Part shown: piece after piece, positions 24,331-34,676 of the stretch
Layout of the letters: each line of letters begins with the position of its first letter
Numbering within the stretch: the first letter of the stretch is position 1
Source: Carallia brachiata
Taxonomy: Eukaryota; Streptophyta; Magnoliopsida; Malpighiales; Rhizophoraceae
Reading direction: 5' to 3'
Assembly: GCA_021464245.1 (NCBI GenBank)
Contig: JADCRB010000077.1
Coordinates: forward strand, 744,001-808,000
Length of the DNA stretch: 64,000 bases
The notes under the pieces: generated by a model
Seen by the model: only the letters and a program-made list of their open reading frames with translations
Database searches by the model: none
What the model was told of the DNA's origin: nothing
Made by a program: the position numbers and the translations under genes

Positions 24331-24888
24331 AATGCTTCCATGTTATCAGGTCAGAAATGCATTTCGACCTGACCTAATAAAGTAGGTAAATTTCGAAACT
24401 ACTGTTATATTAAAAAAAAAGAAAAAAAATTCTCAAAAAAAGCAAAAAAAAAAATAAAAAAATAAAAAAAAGGCCAAAAAAATTAAAAAAAAGAAAAGAT
24501 TAGAAAAAGAAGTGAACAAAAAGCACAAAAAAAAGCACAAAAAAAAAAAAAAACGTCTGAAGCTCTTGTGCATTGTCAGAACCCTTCATTAAAATTCAAA
24601 TTTAGATTCGGGGGCAAATCTCAAATCTCGACTTAAAACTCAATAAAATTCAAAGCCAAACGTAAACTTGGCTAAACCCAGGCTCAAAGCCCGAATCCAA
24701 ATTCCAACTCAAAGTTCAAATCCAGATTCGAGGGTAAAACTTAAACCCTGAATCAAAGTCCAGTTTAACAGCTCAGTAGCTCAACAGCTCACCAAGCAGT
24801 TTACCAGCTCAACAGCTCACCAAGAAGCTCAACAGCTCACCAAACAGCTTGCCAACTCTCCGGCTCAATAGCTCACCAGTTCAACACT

Positions 24889-25066
24889 ACACTCCTGCCT
24901 CGCACGAGTATAAAAGGCTATAATCAATCCACCATAGTTCAGCACTCCTGCCTCGCACGAGTATAAAAGGCGACATCACAGTTCAACACTCCTGACTAAC
25001 ACGAGTATAAACGGCGAACAGCTCTACAACAAAGCACTCCTGCCTCGCACGAGTACAAAAGGCGAC
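24889..25066 (+). repeat. array of a 30-bp motif upstream of pol
   Basis: Four copies of CACTCCTGCCTCGCACGAGT followed by ATAAAAGGC, at about 24889, 24942, 24984 and 25035, spaced 42-53 bp. A single related copy (CATGAGTATAAACTGTG) lies at 28971, ahead of the homeobox frame. The second element carries about nine copies in the equivalent orientation at 46140-46570. Confidence 0.85.
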
Positions 25067-25439
25067 AATACAACAATGCAAACCCTAACAGGTGAGAAGC
25101 AACCACAACCTGCCGAACTTCGCTTATAGGAGGCTCCATCTGTAAGCACCATCACAGGCCTATGCTATGTTTCGAAGTCACGACGTCCAGAAGGTTAGTC
25201 CCCTTTTCCTTTTTTTTTTTATTGTATTAATCCTAAATAGGAGGAAGGACGCACCCAACCCGAGTCAGAAATGCTTTAAAGACAGGCTTGTCCAATCAAA
25301 CAGAAAAGACGAAGTCAGGATCTCTACATTACATGTCACTCAAGGAGGTCAATCTTGGCTCTCCGGAAGATCCCCGACATACATTTGTAAGTGCTTTACT
25401 TACTACAGAAGAAGAGCAAAAATATGTCCAGGTATTAAG

Positions 25440-28400
25440 TTAATACAGGGACGTGTTCGCATGGAGTTACAAAGAAATGCCTGGACTTGACACTAAAATT
25501 GCGGTGCATCGTCTAGCAGTAAAGAAAGGTGTTTGTTCTGTCAAGCAGCCACAACGACAGTTTCGCCCGGAACTCATTCCACAAATCGAGGAGGAGGTTA
25601 AGAAGCTGATTAATGCTGGCTTCATCCGAGAGGTCACCTACCCAACGTGGATTGCCAACATAGTCCCGGTAAGAAAGAAGAATGGACAGTTAAGGGTATG
25701 TGTTGATTTTCGAGATCTTAACAGGGCCTGTCTGAAAGATGACTTTTCGTTGCCAATAACGGAGATCACAGTCATGCAACAACGGGTCACAAAGCATTGT
25801 CCTTCATGGATGGTTCTTCAGGCTATAACCAAATCAGAATGACACCAGAAGATGAGAGTTGACAGCATTCCGCACCCCAAATGGTATATACTGTTACAAA
25901 GTTATGCGTTTGGATTAAAAAATGCTGGCGCCACTTATCAACGTACTATGCAAAAAATGTTTGATGACATGCTGCACAAGATTGTAGAATGTTATGTTGA
26001 TGACTTAGTTGTAAAGACTAAGAAGCGCAAAGACCATCGAGGATCTCAAGACGGTGTTTGAAAGACTTTGTAAGCATCAGCTTAAAATAAACCCTCTCAA
26101 GTGTGCATTCGGTGTCACATCAGGAAAGTTTCTTGGGTTCGTGGTGCGCCATCGTGGAATCGAAGTTGATCAGTCAAAGGTTGAGGCAATTCAAAAGATG
26201 CCCGAACGTAAAAACCTGTACGAGCTGCGAAGTTTACAAGGAAAGTTGTCCTACATTCGTCGTTTTACTTCCAACTTAGCTGGGAGATGTCAACCTTTCC
26301 ATCGGTTGATGAAGAAGGATGTCAACTTCGAGTGGGACGAAACTTGCAGTAAAGCCTTCGAGAGCATAAAGAAGTACCTTTCCAATCCACCAGTCCTGGG
26401 TGCTCTAATTTAAGGAAAGTCGTTGATTCTCTACATTGCAGCGCAGGAAAGATATTTGGGAGCCCTGCTTGCACAAGAAAATGAGCAGGGAAAGGAAGTT
26501 ACCCTGTACTACTTGAGCAGAACACTAAACGGTCCGGAGCTAAACTATTCGCCCTTTGAAAAGACATGTCTAGCACTGTTCTTTGCCATTGATAAACTGA
26601 GGCCATACATGCAAGCTCACAAGGTACGTCTCATTACCAAAGCTGATCCTGTCAAATATATCTTATCTAGACCAATCTTGTCAGGACGACTTGCCAAGTG
26701 GGCAGTAATCCTACAGAGCTGCGACATTGTCTACGTGCCACAAAGGACAAGCTATAGCAGACTTCCTTGCAGATCACCCTGTCCCGTCCGATTGGAGAGG
26801 TCTTTTACATTGAGACACTGCCACCATGGACGATGTTCTTTGATGGTGGAGTAAGGCGTGATGGTGCTGGTGCCGGCATAGTTTTTGTCACTCCTCAACG
26901 ACAAATACTATCATATGCTATCATTCTCGGTGAGTTATGTTCAAATAATGTTACTGAATACCAGGCTTTAATCATTGATTTTCAAATGGCTGTCGATATG
27001 AAGATTCCAACTATAGAAGTTCATGGAGATTCCCAGCTCATCATCAACCAACTTATAGGGTTATATGACGTGAAGAAAGAGGACCTTGCACCTTACCATC
27101 AATGTGCTCGACAGCTAATGGATGAATTTGAAAGTATCACCTTGGAGCATGTTCCTTGATGAGAAAACACTCAGGAAGACGCGTTGGCTAACTTGGCCAC
27201 CTATCTTGCAAAGTCAGAAATTCAGGCTACAGTTGTTGCCGTATGCCAGAAATGGATAATGCCTCGGAAGGATGATGAAGAAACTACAGCAGCGAACGCT
27301 GTATCTGTATGTCTCGCAGAGGACGAGGATTGGCGCCAACCAATCATTGATTATCTACAGCACGGGAAGCTGCCCGAAGATCGTCGTCATAAGACATAAA
27401 TTCAACGATGAGCTCCCCGCTTCATATATCTCAAGGATGCTCTGTATCGAAGATCTTTTGATAAAGTTTTACTTCGCTGCTTAGGCAATGAAGAGGCAAA
27501 ACAAGCTCTCATTGAAGCACATTCTGGTGTTTGTGGCAGACATCAATCAGGGCCTAAGTTGCACTTTCAGCTCAGAAGGATGGGATACTACTGGCCAACC
27601 ATGGTATGTGATTCCATTGAGTTTGCTAAAACTGATCAAGCTTGTCAATTTCATGCCAATTACATACATTAACCACCGGAGCCACTGCATCCAACTGTCT
27701 CGTCCTGGCCCTTTGAAGCTTGGGGTCTTGATTTAGTGGGGTCCTTGCCAAAGTCATCCTTGGGTCGCCTTTACATCCTCGCAGCAATAGACTACTTCTC
27801 AAAATGGGCCGAAATTATTCCATTTAGAGAGGTAAAGAAGGAGCATGTTGCCAATTTCATCCGGGCTCAATTGATCTATCGCTATGAAGTCCCTCTATTC
27901 ATCATCACTGATAATGGCAAGTAGTTCTACGACAGCTTGATTGACAAGCTCTGCGAGAAGTTCAAGTTCAAGCAGTACAAGTCATCCATGTACAATGCCC
28001 AGGAAAAAGGCTTGCCCGAAGTATTCAACAAGACCTTATGCAACCTATTGCGGAAGGTAGTCTCTAAATCCAAAAGAGATTGGCATGACAGAATTTTGGA
28101 GGCATTATGGGCGTATCGTACAACTTACCGGACTCCAACACAGGCGACGCCATACTCACTTGTCTACGGTGTCGAAGCAATACTGCCTTTGGAAACACAA
28201 ATTCCATCTCTCCGTATGACTGTTCTGGAAGGACTCACACAGGAGGAGAATGCTCGCTTACGTCTGGATGAGTTAGAAGCCCTCGATGAAAGGAGGCTCG
28301 AAGCATAACAGCAACTTGAGTGCTATTAAGCCCGGCTCACCAACACGTTCAACCGTAGGGTCCGCCCTCGATCTTTTCAAGTTGGAAACCTTGTTCTTGC

Positions 28401-28575
28401 AGTACGACGGCTCATCAACATGAAGTATCGGCCTGGTGACAAGCTTACTTCCCAATGGGACGGGCCATACTTAGTTTAGGAGGCCTATACTCACAACGCT
28501 TACATGCTGTCAGACCAAGAAGGCGTCCAAATTGACCCGATCAATGTTAAATTTCTGAAACAGTATTATGTGTAA
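25440..28575 (+). pseudogene. gypsy pol: reverse transcriptase, RNase H, second RNase H, integrase
   Basis: The reverse transcriptase starts near 25440 (DVFAWSYKEMPGLD) and continues through PVRKKNGQLRVCVDFRDLN to the catalytic YVDD at 25993-26004. A thumb/connection region (FLGFVVRHRGIEV) follows. The first RNase H covers about 26420-26760 (LYYLSRTLNGPELNYSPFEK). A second, archaeal-type RNase H covers 26830-27159 (FFDGGVRRDGAGAGIVF, then VTEYQALI and EVHGDSQLIINQL). Integrase has HSGVCG near 27520, then a catalytic core (YFSKWAEIIPFREVK, FIITDNG) and a C-terminal stretch ending INVKFLKQYYV at 28575. At least eight frame changes or stops interrupt it. No protease is seen before the reverse transcriptase. 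Confidence 0.9.
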
Positions 28576-29095
28576 ATATGTTTTTAAAAAAAATGAAAAA
28601 ATAAAAGAAAAAATCAAAAAATCAAAAAATCAAAAAAAAAAAAATAAAAAAAAAGTTCGGAAGTCCCGATCTGAAAGTCCAAGCGAAAATCCAAACCCGA
28701 AAATCTAAACCCAAACACTTGAGCCCAATTTAAATAACTCAAAGCCCAACTCAAAAGCCTGAAAACTAAGTCCAGACTCAAAACCCAAACACTCGATCCA
28801 AATCCAAAAGTCCAAATCCAAAACCCAAACACTCGACCTAAATTAAAAAATCCAAGTCTAGAAGCTCAAACACTCAACCCAAATCCAATCCAAAGCCCAA
28901 AACCCAAAAATTCCAAATTCCAGACACAGTTCAGAACCCAAGTTCAAAATCCAATCTAACTTCTAACCTGCATGAGTATAAACTGTGAACAACCCAAAAA
29001 TATAAAAGCGACGGAGGGTTTGAGTCTGAAACCTAGTATCAGTCTCAACCGATCTTCACCATATACCAGAACTTCACTCCTCTGTCACAAGAAAG
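28576..29095 (+). other. low-complexity linker between integrase and homeobox frame
   Basis: An A-rich run (28580-28655) followed by irregular repeats of AACCCAAACACT/CCAAATCCAAA-type sequence up to about 28960. This resembles the spacer at 24590-24780 upstream of pol. One copy of the 30-bp motif lies at 28965-28985. Non-coding as far as I can see. Confidence 0.6.
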
Positions 29096-29721
29096 ATGGA
29101 ACCAGTTGCAGAACCTCAAGACAAGAGAGAAGAAAGGTCACTTCGCACAAGGTGGCAACCAACCATGGCACAACTGCAAATTTTGGAGGAAGTTTTCCAC
29201 AACAATTGAGGTTTTATTCCTAATACATCTCAGATTTACCAACTTGTCTTACGACCGCGCCCGCTCGGGGCAATCGAAGGAAAAAATGTGTTTTATTGGT
29301 TCCAGAATCGGAGAAGCAGGAACAAACCAGCATTGAGAGCTGCTTTTTCCATAGAACAGTCTGCCGTTCCGATAGTAGATCCCACCGGTACAACTTCGCC
29401 CTCAAATGAAGCAGGTCCGAGTTCTAGCACTGCAATGGTCTCTTCAGGCTATAACGATCAAAGCCGTAGCCTGTGGGAGCATGCGTACTGGTCCTGGTGG
29501 TCTTACGGAGTCAGTCAATGGTTCATTCCTCCTAAGTACTTAAGTTCAGGAGGGACTTTTTTAGCAGAAGGAAGTCATTCCGGCAAAACTTTGCCTCTCT
29601 TCCCAGAATATTCAGCAGCATCAACCAGCCGGAAGGTTCCAGCGACGTCAACATCATCGGCCCACCAGACGAGGTCGAACTTGACTTGGAGCTACGCCTC
29701 AGGCCCTGCCAGGACGGTTGA
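29096..29721 (+). pseudogene. WUSCHEL/WOX-like homeobox gene carried by the retrotransposon, copy 1
   Basis: A 209-codon frame starts at ATG 29096 and ends at TGA 29719-29721. Residues about 17-81 form a WOX-type homeodomain: RTRWQPTMAQLQILEE in helix 1, LVLRPRPLGAIEGKNV before helix 3, and VFYWFQNRRSR with the invariant W-F-x-N of homeodomains. Residues 165-170 read TLPLFP, the WUS-box consensus. The end reads VELDLELRLRPCQDG, an LxLxL (EAR-type) repression motif. This order (homeodomain, WUS-box, EAR-like end) is that of WUSCHEL-clade transcription factors, which bind DNA and recruit TOPLESS-type co-repressors. Two lesions: an in-frame TGA at residue 38, inside the homeodomain, and a one-base loss near 29612 that shifts the EAR-like end. 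The second element's frame has the same length. Confidence 0.85.
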
Positions 29722-30628
29722 TAAGATAAGGTGCAACTACTTCTGCAGCACACAGCAACGACTTTTGCAGCGCACGGTAACGACTTTCGTGACACGTGTC
29801 AGCCGCCGCCTCTTTCATCTCTTATGCGGGAAAGAGACGTTGATGACCCTATTCGATTCTGCGTACCTTCTTTTTGACTTTTCAAAAAAAAAAAAAACTC
29901 TTTATTGTTTGTATAATATATCCTGCATGCCCGAGTTGTAATACTCACCTCTCCGCTCTTCTTTTTCTCAAAAAGAAAATGGCTAATCTCTGCACTTGTC
30001 TCAGAAAGTTCTTTGATAAAGAAGTTGGAGGCGCACGAGTTAAGAAAAGAAGAAGTAGTCCTCCTCGAGGGATCCCTAAAAGCTCTCGAAACTCAGTCTC
30101 CAAAGCCATCGGTGTCATGGAATTCCAACTACTCTCCTTAGTTCACATCTATCGTAGCAAGCCGAGAATTTCTAATCGTCCTCCTGGATCTACAAATGCA
30201 GTGACGTGCAAGGAAGTTCCAACTACTCTCCTTACGTCGAAGCAGATTCGGGAATCATCACCATAAACTGTCTCTTTGTGTGCAGGTCTTGAAGTTTCAT
30301 AGTGCTGGACCTTCCTCATAGGAAAGTCCAAGTTATTTGCCTACCGGATCATCCTCACCAGAGTTATGGAACTTTAAGACATATAAAAAATCCTTTGTGA
30401 GCTGTGGAAGTTCGACCGCACCTGGAGCCAGAATGTCAATTTTTATATTGGCTGGGGTGCTAACTTTCTCAAGATTGTATTGGATTCTTATTGCGATCTA
30501 ATAATAGCAGGCATAGTCAGAGTTAGAAGACTTCAACATTCAATGTTCATCAGGACATCTTAAGTTTAAAACTGGACTTCAAGACTCGGTGTGAATCACG
30601 TCTGCAAAGTTCTTCTTCACCGACCATT
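29722..30628 (+). other. 3' extra region of the element after the homeobox
   Basis: No clear gene. The frame around 30116-30260 (VMEFQLLSLVHIY, then EVPTTLLTSKQ) is also found in the second element (minus, about 45016-44850: MEFQPFSLVHIY, EVSTTLLMSKQ), so this part is a shared piece of the element. Function unknown; it may be an untranslated or structural region. Confidence 0.5.
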
Positions 30629-30642
30629 AAAGTGGGGGCATT
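30629..30642 (+). other. polypurine tract
   Basis: AAAGTGGGGGCAT lies immediately before the 3' LTR. The same AAGTGGGGGCAT precedes the LTR of the second element (minus strand, 44500-44488), supporting its role as plus-strand primer. Confidence 0.75.
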
Positions 30643-31418
30643 TATAAACTCCTAAAAAAAAATAATAATAATCACGGTTGGCAGCCGTCAACCTTGAAAT
30701 CAAGGCTGGCTGCTACCAACCCAATGCCACCAACCAAATGGTTGGTGGCACAGTTCATTTGGAGGGCCTATAAATAGGCCCTCCCACCCCAGTTCTATCC
30801 ATCATTCAGCAAATCTGTAAACAGAAAAATATAGAAAATTTGAGAGAAAAAGAAAATTTCTCCTTTTCCTACGTATTTTAACTATGCAGTATACTCTTAT
30901 AACTCCTTTTTTTAGAGATATTTCGAGGGTAAACTCCAAAAAAATTTGTTGTTTCCATTTCTAAGGTTATTTTTAGGTTTATATTCTCTGATCGCTTTAA
31001 ATCTGAATTTATAAGAATATACATCTAAAAATATCAAATTATTACAAATTCGGCTGGGATCAAGTCTCATACGGCCCTCAGCGAAATCTAGGCAGCTCAT
31101 CCGAACAAGTCCCTTCGACCCTCGGTAAAATTAAGCTAGATCGGCTCAGATCAAATCTCTGCGGTTCTTAACCATAGTCTGAACATCCAAACCAGATCCA
31201 GTTTCAGTTTACTTAGGTCAAGATAAAGCTGTGGAAATTATTTCTGTCAAAATTAAGCTCGTGCAGCGCTTGACGAAGTAAAAAAAAAAGAAACACTAAT
31301 CGAAAGATCTACGGAGATCGACCCCACGTAAATTTTATTTTATTTTAAATTTTTATTTATAATTTATTTTTTTTATTTTCGAATTTAATTATTTTAGAGT
31401 CGAAATTTACCCGTTACA
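30643..31418 (+). repeat. 3' LTR of the Tat-like element
   Basis: Aligns with 22598-23354. It starts TATAAACTCC (TGTAAATGCC in the 5' LTR) and ends CCGTTACA before the target duplication ACTAG. It has an extra stem region near 30680-30715 that is missing from the 5' LTR. Confidence 0.9.
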
Positions 31419-31720
31419 ACTAGGTCTGACAGGTTTTATATTTTTCATTCTTTCCAAAAAAATCTCTTATATTCATTAGAAATTCTTGAAATCTTAAATT
31501 TCTTCTCAAGTTTCAGGTATCCCAACTTCTGTTTAATTATTCAATAAAGACATATATTCTCCATACTTTTCTATTATGTTCATTCCAAAATTGTGGTAAT
31601 TTTGCATAAATCTATAAAAGGTGGTCAATATTGCAATTATCCAAAGTTTTCTGTCTTCTTCTATGTGTTCCTTTTCTGTCTCGGTAGTCCATAAGAAAAA
31701 AAAAAATTGGTATTTTGAGA
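31419..31720 (-). mobile_element. retroelement / pararetrovirus-like fragment, copy 2 (right part)
   Basis: Continues the fragment interrupted at 22597 and aligns with 13555-13890. It contains broken remains of the upstream minus-strand frame. It leads directly into the promoter region of methyltransferase copy C, exactly as copy 1 leads into copy B. Confidence 0.7.
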
Positions 31721-31904
31721 AAATTTGTCTCAGGTTTTATTCCAGTTGAAACTGCGACTGATATTTTTGAAATACTTATTATTTTTACATTTTAAAAATA
31801 TTAATTTTCGTTTTAAAAATATCAGTTATAATTTCAATCGATATACCGCCCGACGTACAAACCGTCGAGACATGTATGCTTGCTCCTAAGAAAAATACAA
31901 TGAA

Positions 31905-31933
31905 AGTCAACTTATCCCATCTCGTTATAAAAT
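31905..31933 (+). promoter_or_regulatory. core promoter of methyltransferase copy C
   Basis: AGTCAACT followed by TTATAAAAT, about 85 bp before the ATG at 32015; nearly identical to copy B. Confidence 0.6.
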
Positions 31934-32014
31934 TGGATGCGGGAATGATAAATAGAACATACATATGAACTGGTAGTTTTCAGTCTACAATATTGAAAGA
32001 TCATAATTCAAAAC

Positions 32015-34676
32015 ATGGCTCCTCCGACAGGGTTGACGACTCACCTTAATCATGTAGTTGATGAAGTAAAAGAAGGCACGATTGGCTACGCATTGCAACT
32101 TGCATCCAGCTCGGTGCTTCCTATGGCGATGAAAGCTGCAATTGATCTCGGCGTGTTTGAGATCATAGCCAAAGCAGGTCCTCCTGGCACCAAGCTGTCT
32201 GCCTCCAAGATCGTGGGCGAGATGCCTGCAAGAAACCCAGATGCAGCCTTCATGCTTGACCGCATTCTTAGGCTCTTGGCTTGCTATGAAGTGCTTGGCT
32301 GCTCAGTGGATGTTGCTAATCGGGAGAGGTCGTACAGTCTGACTCCAGTGGCCGAATACTTTGTACGAAACCAAGATGGAGTTTCGTTGGGTCCCATGAT
32401 GGCCTTGGGTCAGGATAAAGTCTTCAGGGAGGAGCTGGTAATTGTTTTCATCTACGTGATAATAATAATCTTTTTAGGTCTAGAAATAGATCCTTTGATC
32501 TCTGTGTTTTTTGATAAATTTGTTGATATTTATTCTTTTATCAATAATTATCGACAAAATACAAATTTCATTCAATATTCCATCTAAATTTACTAACAAA
32601 ATGAGCTGAACTTAAACTTGTCAATACTTACAAGAATAAAAATTTACAGCCAAACAGAAAGTATCAAAGCCGTTAAAAAAAAAAGGGGGGGGGGGGAACC
32701 AACTAAGCAATAAATCACTTGAAAGCCCACTATAGGACCACCAATAGACCCCTTGATCATTTGTACTTACTAAAGAGCATAAAATCTCACATTTAATAAA
32801 ATATAAATATCTAACATTATTTATAACATTTTTGATTTTTTTACCTTTTAGTTTAAGTTTTTAGGTGAATTTAAAATTCTCAAAATTAATTTGACTTAGT
32901 ATTAGAGTTTGATTGTCCCCTTTGAAAAAAATATTTCAAAAGAATATAGAACCTCATATTAATAAAACATAAAATTATTAAAAAGTATAACATTTTGTAT
33001 TGCAGGTTCCAACAGTTAAATTACCCTCTTTAATTGCAGGTGCCAACTGAAAAATGCCGTTCTTGAAGGAGGAACTCCATTTGAAATGGTGCATGGGATG
33101 CAACCTTTTGAGTATGGTGCAACAGACCCTCGATTCAACCAGGTTTTCAACGACGCGATGTTCAATTTCACCACTATCGTCATGAAAAGACTCCTGGAAT
33201 CATACAAAGGATTTAAGCACATGAAGCAGCTGGTGGATGTGGGTGGCGGCCTGGGGCAAACTCTCAAGGCAATAATTTCAGTGTATCCCCACATCAAGGG
33301 TATCAACTTCGACTTGCCTCATGTTATCCAGCACGCCCCACCTTACCCTGGTATGGATATATATCCCTCTTTATTTTTTATTTTTTTTTTTGGGGAAGAT
33401 CCTCTTTATTTCGTTTGACTAAAGTTTATTTCTAGCTTTAATAGTTAAAGTGAGCATTTTATTTTTTTACAAATCAAACTAAGCCTAGGCGATGCCCGGA
33501 TTTTTTCTTTTATGTTATAATGTGAAAAGTTTAACAAGAAAAAGGTAATGTCAATGATATATTTATTTTAAAAAATAACACAAACCATGCAATCCAATTA
33601 ACATTCAATCTGCGAGGTCAAAAAAAAGTAACATTCAATCTGCAGCTTTAGCTTTAATGAATCAGACATCATTTGTCTCCTTCCAAGAAACACATAAACG
33701 CATCTATTTCCATAAATTAATTAAAAAGATTAAAACACATGCAATTGAATAGAAAGAAAAATCGAAAGGACCAAGATTTGATCATACAAAATCATATACA
33801 AAAAAAAATGATGAAAATAATGGCATTACCCAAGAAAATTGCTGTTGAATTTCTCCTGTACAATTTTCGGCCAAAGGTTGAAGAGAGATTCTTGCAATTT
33901 TTTAGAAGAGTATGAGTAGTGGAAAGGTTTGAGATAATTACGGATAGATAGTATAAATAAGATTAATAATGGAGAAGATGGAAGAGGTGAAAGAGTTCTG
34001 ATGGATTATTTTCTCTTATGTTCAATTTTTTTTTAAAAACGAAAATAAATAAATAGCTTTTCCTATAATTTAGGATTTTGCAACAATGGCAAAAAATACT
34101 TTAAGAATGAATGAAAGTAAAGCATAACGTTTCTGCCTTAGGTAACTCATTACATAGTAATATAGATACATATGTTAGTACGTATACTTTGCCATCGTTG
34201 AGAAGATATCTTGTAGGTGTGGAACACGTAGAGGGAGACATGTTTGAAAGCATTCCGAAGGGTGATGTGATTTTTATGAAGGTATGAATGAAATTTTTAG
34301 TATTCTTGATTATTAATTTGTCTACCCAAATCAATTAGCCAGCGAACTTAAATAATAATATATAATTATATGTTGGCAGTGGATACTTCATGATTGGAGC
34401 GATGATAAATGTATGACGTTGCTGAAAAATTGTCACAAAGCCATCCCAGAAGACGGAAAGGTTATTGTTGTAGAATGTGTTGTTCCGGATGCACCCGAAA
34501 ATAATGCTATTACCAAAGGAATTTGCCAAGGGGATCTGCTTATGATGAGTCAATACCCAGGGGGGAAGGAACGAACACAACATGAGTTCATGGCCTTGGC
34601 AACTGGAGCTGGATTCCGAGGCATTAATTATAAATGCCTTATCTGTGGCCTTTGGGTTATGGAGTTCTTTAAGTAG
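32015..34676 (+). pseudogene. caffeate/anthranilate-type SAM methyltransferase, copy C, one frameshift
   Basis: Exons 32015-32437, 33040-33350, 34217-34281 and 34380-34676. This is the best-preserved copy: exon 2 has the canonical SAM motif [10 protein letters not shown] and [10 protein letters not shown], exon 3 reads EHVEGDMFESIPKGD, and exon 4 has LHDWSDDKC, VIVVECVVP, GGKERTQHEF and ends MEFFK. The only lesion I see is one extra base near 32426-32432 (CAGGGAGGAGCTG for CATGGAGAGCTG), which puts exon 2 out of frame at the normal donor. No other GT nearby restores the phase. If that base is an assembly error, this would be a functional gene of about 364 residues. Substrate unknown. Confidence 0.85.

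Larger units (their letters stand above)
22598..31418 (+). mobile_element. Ty3/gypsy LTR retrotransposon, dual-RNase-H (Tat-like), carrying a WUS-like homeobox
   Basis: An 8.8-kb element with LTRs 22598-23354 and 30643-31418, a PBS just inside the 5' LTR, a PPT at 30629-30642 and the 5-bp target duplication ACTAG (22593-22597 and 31419-31423). Order: short gag-like remnant, low-complexity and motif-array spacer, reverse transcriptase, RNase H, a second RNase H, integrase, then about 2 kb of extra region with a WUSCHEL-like homeobox frame before the 3' LTR. A second RNase H after the first is established as typical of the Tat lineage. No capsid, zinc-knuckle or protease is visible. Pol is broken by many stops and frameshifts, and the LTRs differ at many sites, so the copy is old and dead. 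It sits in the pararetrovirus-like fragment upstream of copy C. Confidence 0.9.

Noticed and set aside
24400..24560. Possible Lys-rich coding region in the retrotransposon
   Set aside because: It is simple A-rich low-complexity DNA without a stable frame.
24889..25066. CRISPR-like spaced repeats
   Set aside because: Plant nuclear DNA inside a retrotransposon; spacers are not unique-length and the repeats are degenerate.
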